Assembly (NCBI GenBank): GCA_017631745.1 | Contig: JAGBSR010000186.1 | Coordinates: 1 to 6,018 of the forward strand | DNA length: 6,018 bases | DNA from: Clostridia bacterium | Lineage (GTDB): Bacteria; Bacillota; Clostridia; Oscillospirales; Acutalibacteraceae | Direction: 5' to 3' | Shown: positions 4,565 to 6,018 of the stretch, piece after piece | Position numbering within the stretch: the stretch's first letter is position 1 | Layout: the number at the start of each line of letters is the position of its first letter | Notes under the pieces: generated by a model | Database searches by the model: none | What the model was told of the DNA's origin: nothing | The model's input: the letters and a program-made list of their open reading frames with translations, nothing else | Translations under genes and position numbers: made by a program

Positions 4565-5389
4565 ATGAATGAGAGAATACTTATTTTAGGCGGCGATAAG
4601 CGTCAGCAGTACTTAGCAGATATTCTGAAAGAAAAGGGCAAGGATGTTTTTCATTTAAGATTCTCTTGCGATGCTTATGAGCTTGACAATATTTTAAGCT
4701 ATTCGCATATAATTTTGCCCTTGCCTGTGAGTAAGGATAAAGAAACCCTTTACAGCAGTGATAATCTTGCTTTAAGACTTGATGATGTTATCGGTGGGAT
4801 TAAGCCTTGTCACTGTGTTTTTGCCTCGGGGCTTGACTGCAGGATTCTCGATTATTTTGAGGATAAGGATATAGATTGCTGTGACTTTATGAAAGATAAG
4901 ATATTTAAAAAAGCCAATGCATATCTCACTGCCCAGGGTACACTCAGGCTTCTGCTTGAAAACACAGAAGATTACATTGTCGGTAAAAAGGCTCTTATTG
5001 TCGGCTTCGGTGATGTTGCATCAACTCTCGGTGAGCTTTTATCGGGTTTAGGGGTTGAAATATATATTACTGCAAGAAGCTTAAGAAAGCTAAGTGTGGC
5101 AGAATATTCGGGATATAAGACAATAAAGCTCGGTGAAATCGAAGATAGGATTAATAATTTTGATTATATTTTCGGCACTGTACCCGTTAATATTCTTGAT
5201 GAGCCTACTATTAAAAATATCCGTCAAGATAGTATTTATACCGAGCTTGCTTCGTATCCTTTCAATGCAAATAAGACTTATTTTCAAAAGCACAACAAGA
5301 AATATTTAAACGGATCTTCTTTGCCGGGCAGATATCTGCCTTTTGCCGCCGGCAGAATTATGGCTGAATATATACTTTCTAATTTATAG
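4565..5389 (+). CDS. dpaA: dipicolinate synthase subunit A
   Basis: 274-residue protein matching DpaA/SpoVFA, the NAD(P)-binding subunit that, with DpaB, makes dipicolinic acid from a lysine-pathway intermediate in the mother cell. The product accumulates with calcium in the spore core and gives heat resistance. The N-terminal domain starts with ILILGGDKRQ (5-14), the family's GGD.R signature, and has ILPLPVS (50-56). The C-terminal Rossmann domain has GFGDVA (147-152), then ITARS (168-172) and LPGRYLPFAAG (253-263). Length is a little below the roughly 297 residues of B. subtilis. Start 4565 is preferred over 4550, which would add 5 residues, because of the ribosome site and promoter position. 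Oddities: AQGT (123-126) where Bacillus has VEGT, and LASYPFNAN (228-236) where Bacillus has LASRPGG. Identification rests on overall pattern and on the dpaB neighbour, and is firm; the activity is inferred. Confidence 0.92.
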   Translation: MNERILILGGDKRQQYLADILKEKGKDVFHLRFSCDAYELDNILSYSHIILPLPVSKDKETLYSSDNLALRLDDVIGGIKPCHCVFASGLDCRILDYFEDKDIDCCDFMKDKIFKKANAYLTAQGTLRLLLENTEDYIVGKKALIVGFGDVASTLGELLSGLGVEIYITARSLRKLSVAEYSGYKTIKLGEIEDRINNFDYIFGTVPVNILDEPTIKNIRQDSIYTELASYPFNANKTYFQKHNKKYLNGSSLPGRYLPFAAGRIMAEYILSNL

Positions 5390-5392
5390 CAG

Positions 5393-5398
5393 AGGGAG
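5393..5398 (+). promoter_or_regulatory. ribosome binding site that decides the dpaB start
   Basis: AGGGAG lies 8 bases before the TTG at 5407. The alternative GTG at 5398 overlaps this site and has nothing comparable in front of it, so the TTG start is preferred. Confidence 0.7.
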
Positions 5399-5406
5399 TG
5401 ATTTGC

Positions 5407-5979
5407 TTGAATAATATTAAAGTCGGCTTCGCACTTACAGGGTCATTCTGTACCTTTGAAAAGGCTCTTTTACAAATAGAAAACTTCATATCTGAAGGTG
5501 CAGATGTAATACCGATTATGTCTTTTAATGCGAGAAATATTAATACGCGTTTCGGTAAAGCTCAGGATTTCGTTGATAAAATCGAGTCACTGACAGGTAA
5601 CAAGGTAATTGCAACAATTGAAGATGCTGAGCCAATCGGGCCAAAAAACTTGACAGATGTTCTTGTTGTTCTGCCTTGTACGGGAAACACTCTTGCAAAG
5701 CTCGCTATGGGTATATATGACACTCCCGTAACTCTTGCTGTTAAGTCTCATCTGAGAAATCAGAAGAGTGTGGTAATCGGTGTTTCTACCAACGATGCGC
5801 TCAGCAATACTGCTAAAAACATCGGAACTTTATTAAATTATAAGCATTACTATTTTATCCCTATGGCTCAGGATGACCCGGTAAAAAAGCCTGTGTCGGT
5901 TGTATGTGACTTTGACAGAGCTGTTGAAACGGTGAAGTATGCTCTGAAGGGAAAGCAGCTGGAGCCTGTTTTAATTTAA
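5407..5979 (+). CDS. dpaB: dipicolinate synthase subunit B
   Basis: 190-residue flavoprotein-family subunit (SpoVFB-like) that acts with DpaA in dipicolinate formation in the sporulating mother cell. Family blocks are all present: VGFALTGSFCT (6-16), FNARNINTRFG (40-50), AEPIGP (74-79), PCTGNTLAKLA (90-100), STNDAL (127-132) and PMAQDDPVKKP (152-162). These align block for block with B. subtilis SpoVFB as I recall it. Length is close to that of SpoVFB. I chose TTG at 5407 because AGGGAG lies 8 bases upstream; starting at GTG 5398 would add three residues and bury the ribosome site. It follows dpaA by 17 bases and has no promoter of its own, so it should share the dpaA transcript. Codon use in dpaA and dpaB is more AT-rich and relaxed than in the oxidoreductase operon. 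Nothing assignable is visible in the 39 bases after the stop. Confidence 0.95.
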   Translation: MNNIKVGFALTGSFCTFEKALLQIENFISEGADVIPIMSFNARNINTRFGKAQDFVDKIESLTGNKVIATIEDAEPIGPKNLTDVLVVLPCTGNTLAKLAMGIYDTPVTLAVKSHLRNQKSVVIGVSTNDALSNTAKNIGTLLNYKHYYFIPMAQDDPVKKPVSVVCDFDRAVETVKYALKGKQLEPVLI

Positions 5980-6018
5980 GCTCGTCGAAGAGGGGAGAGG
6001 CGGCTCCATAAATCGCCC

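Noticed and set aside
5090..5293. 67-codon reverse-strand open frame
   Set aside because: Lies wholly inside dpaA; its sequence looks like an antisense shadow of AT-rich coding DNA.
5999..6017. GGCGG...TCGCC inverted repeat after dpaB, a possible dpaB terminator
   Set aside because: Only about five pairs with a 9-base loop are visible and the window ends before any T-tract, so it cannot be supported.

Overview
The window looks like a chromosomal segment of an anaerobic, spore-forming member of the Clostridia, perhaps an Oscillospirales/Ruminococcaceae-like lineage. Three things suggest this: a ferredoxin-dependent 2-oxoacid oxidoreductase, dipicolinate synthase genes of the dpaA/dpaB type, and strong AGGAGG or AGAGGTG ribosome binding sites. 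The taxonomic placement is inferred from gene content and style, not from a marker gene.

Bases 1-2742, plus strand: the end of an operon. It holds the C-terminus of the alpha subunit (VorB/KorA type) of a 2-oxoacid:ferredoxin oxidoreductase, then the complete thiamine-diphosphate (beta) subunit, the complete gamma subunit, and a branched-chain amino acid aminotransferase (ilvE). Spacings are -1, +1 and +14 bases, and a strong intrinsic terminator closes the unit. Together the genes can interconvert branched-chain amino acids, their 2-oxoacids and acyl-CoAs, with electrons passing through ferredoxin.

Bases 2743-3059: a 317-base stretch without a credible protein gene, but not empty. From left to right it holds a four-copy heptad tandem repeat, a second intrinsic terminator that works best on the minus strand, a 13-bp hairpin with a palindromic loop, two smaller predicted stems, a good sigma-A-like promoter facing left, and the murC terminator. 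The promoter, stems and terminator all fit a minus-strand small RNA of about 170 nt (2806-2974). I do not recognise its family. This is the most interesting part of the window.

Bases 3060-4433, minus strand: murC (UDP-N-acetylmuramate--L-alanine ligase), read from a consensus-like sigma-A promoter. Bases 4565-5979, plus strand: dpaA and dpaB, the two subunits of dipicolinate synthase, divergent from murC and preceded by a sigma-K-like (late mother-cell) promoter. A growth-phase wall gene and a sporulation operon therefore share one 131-base intergenic region. After dpaB only 39 bases remain, with no assignable feature.
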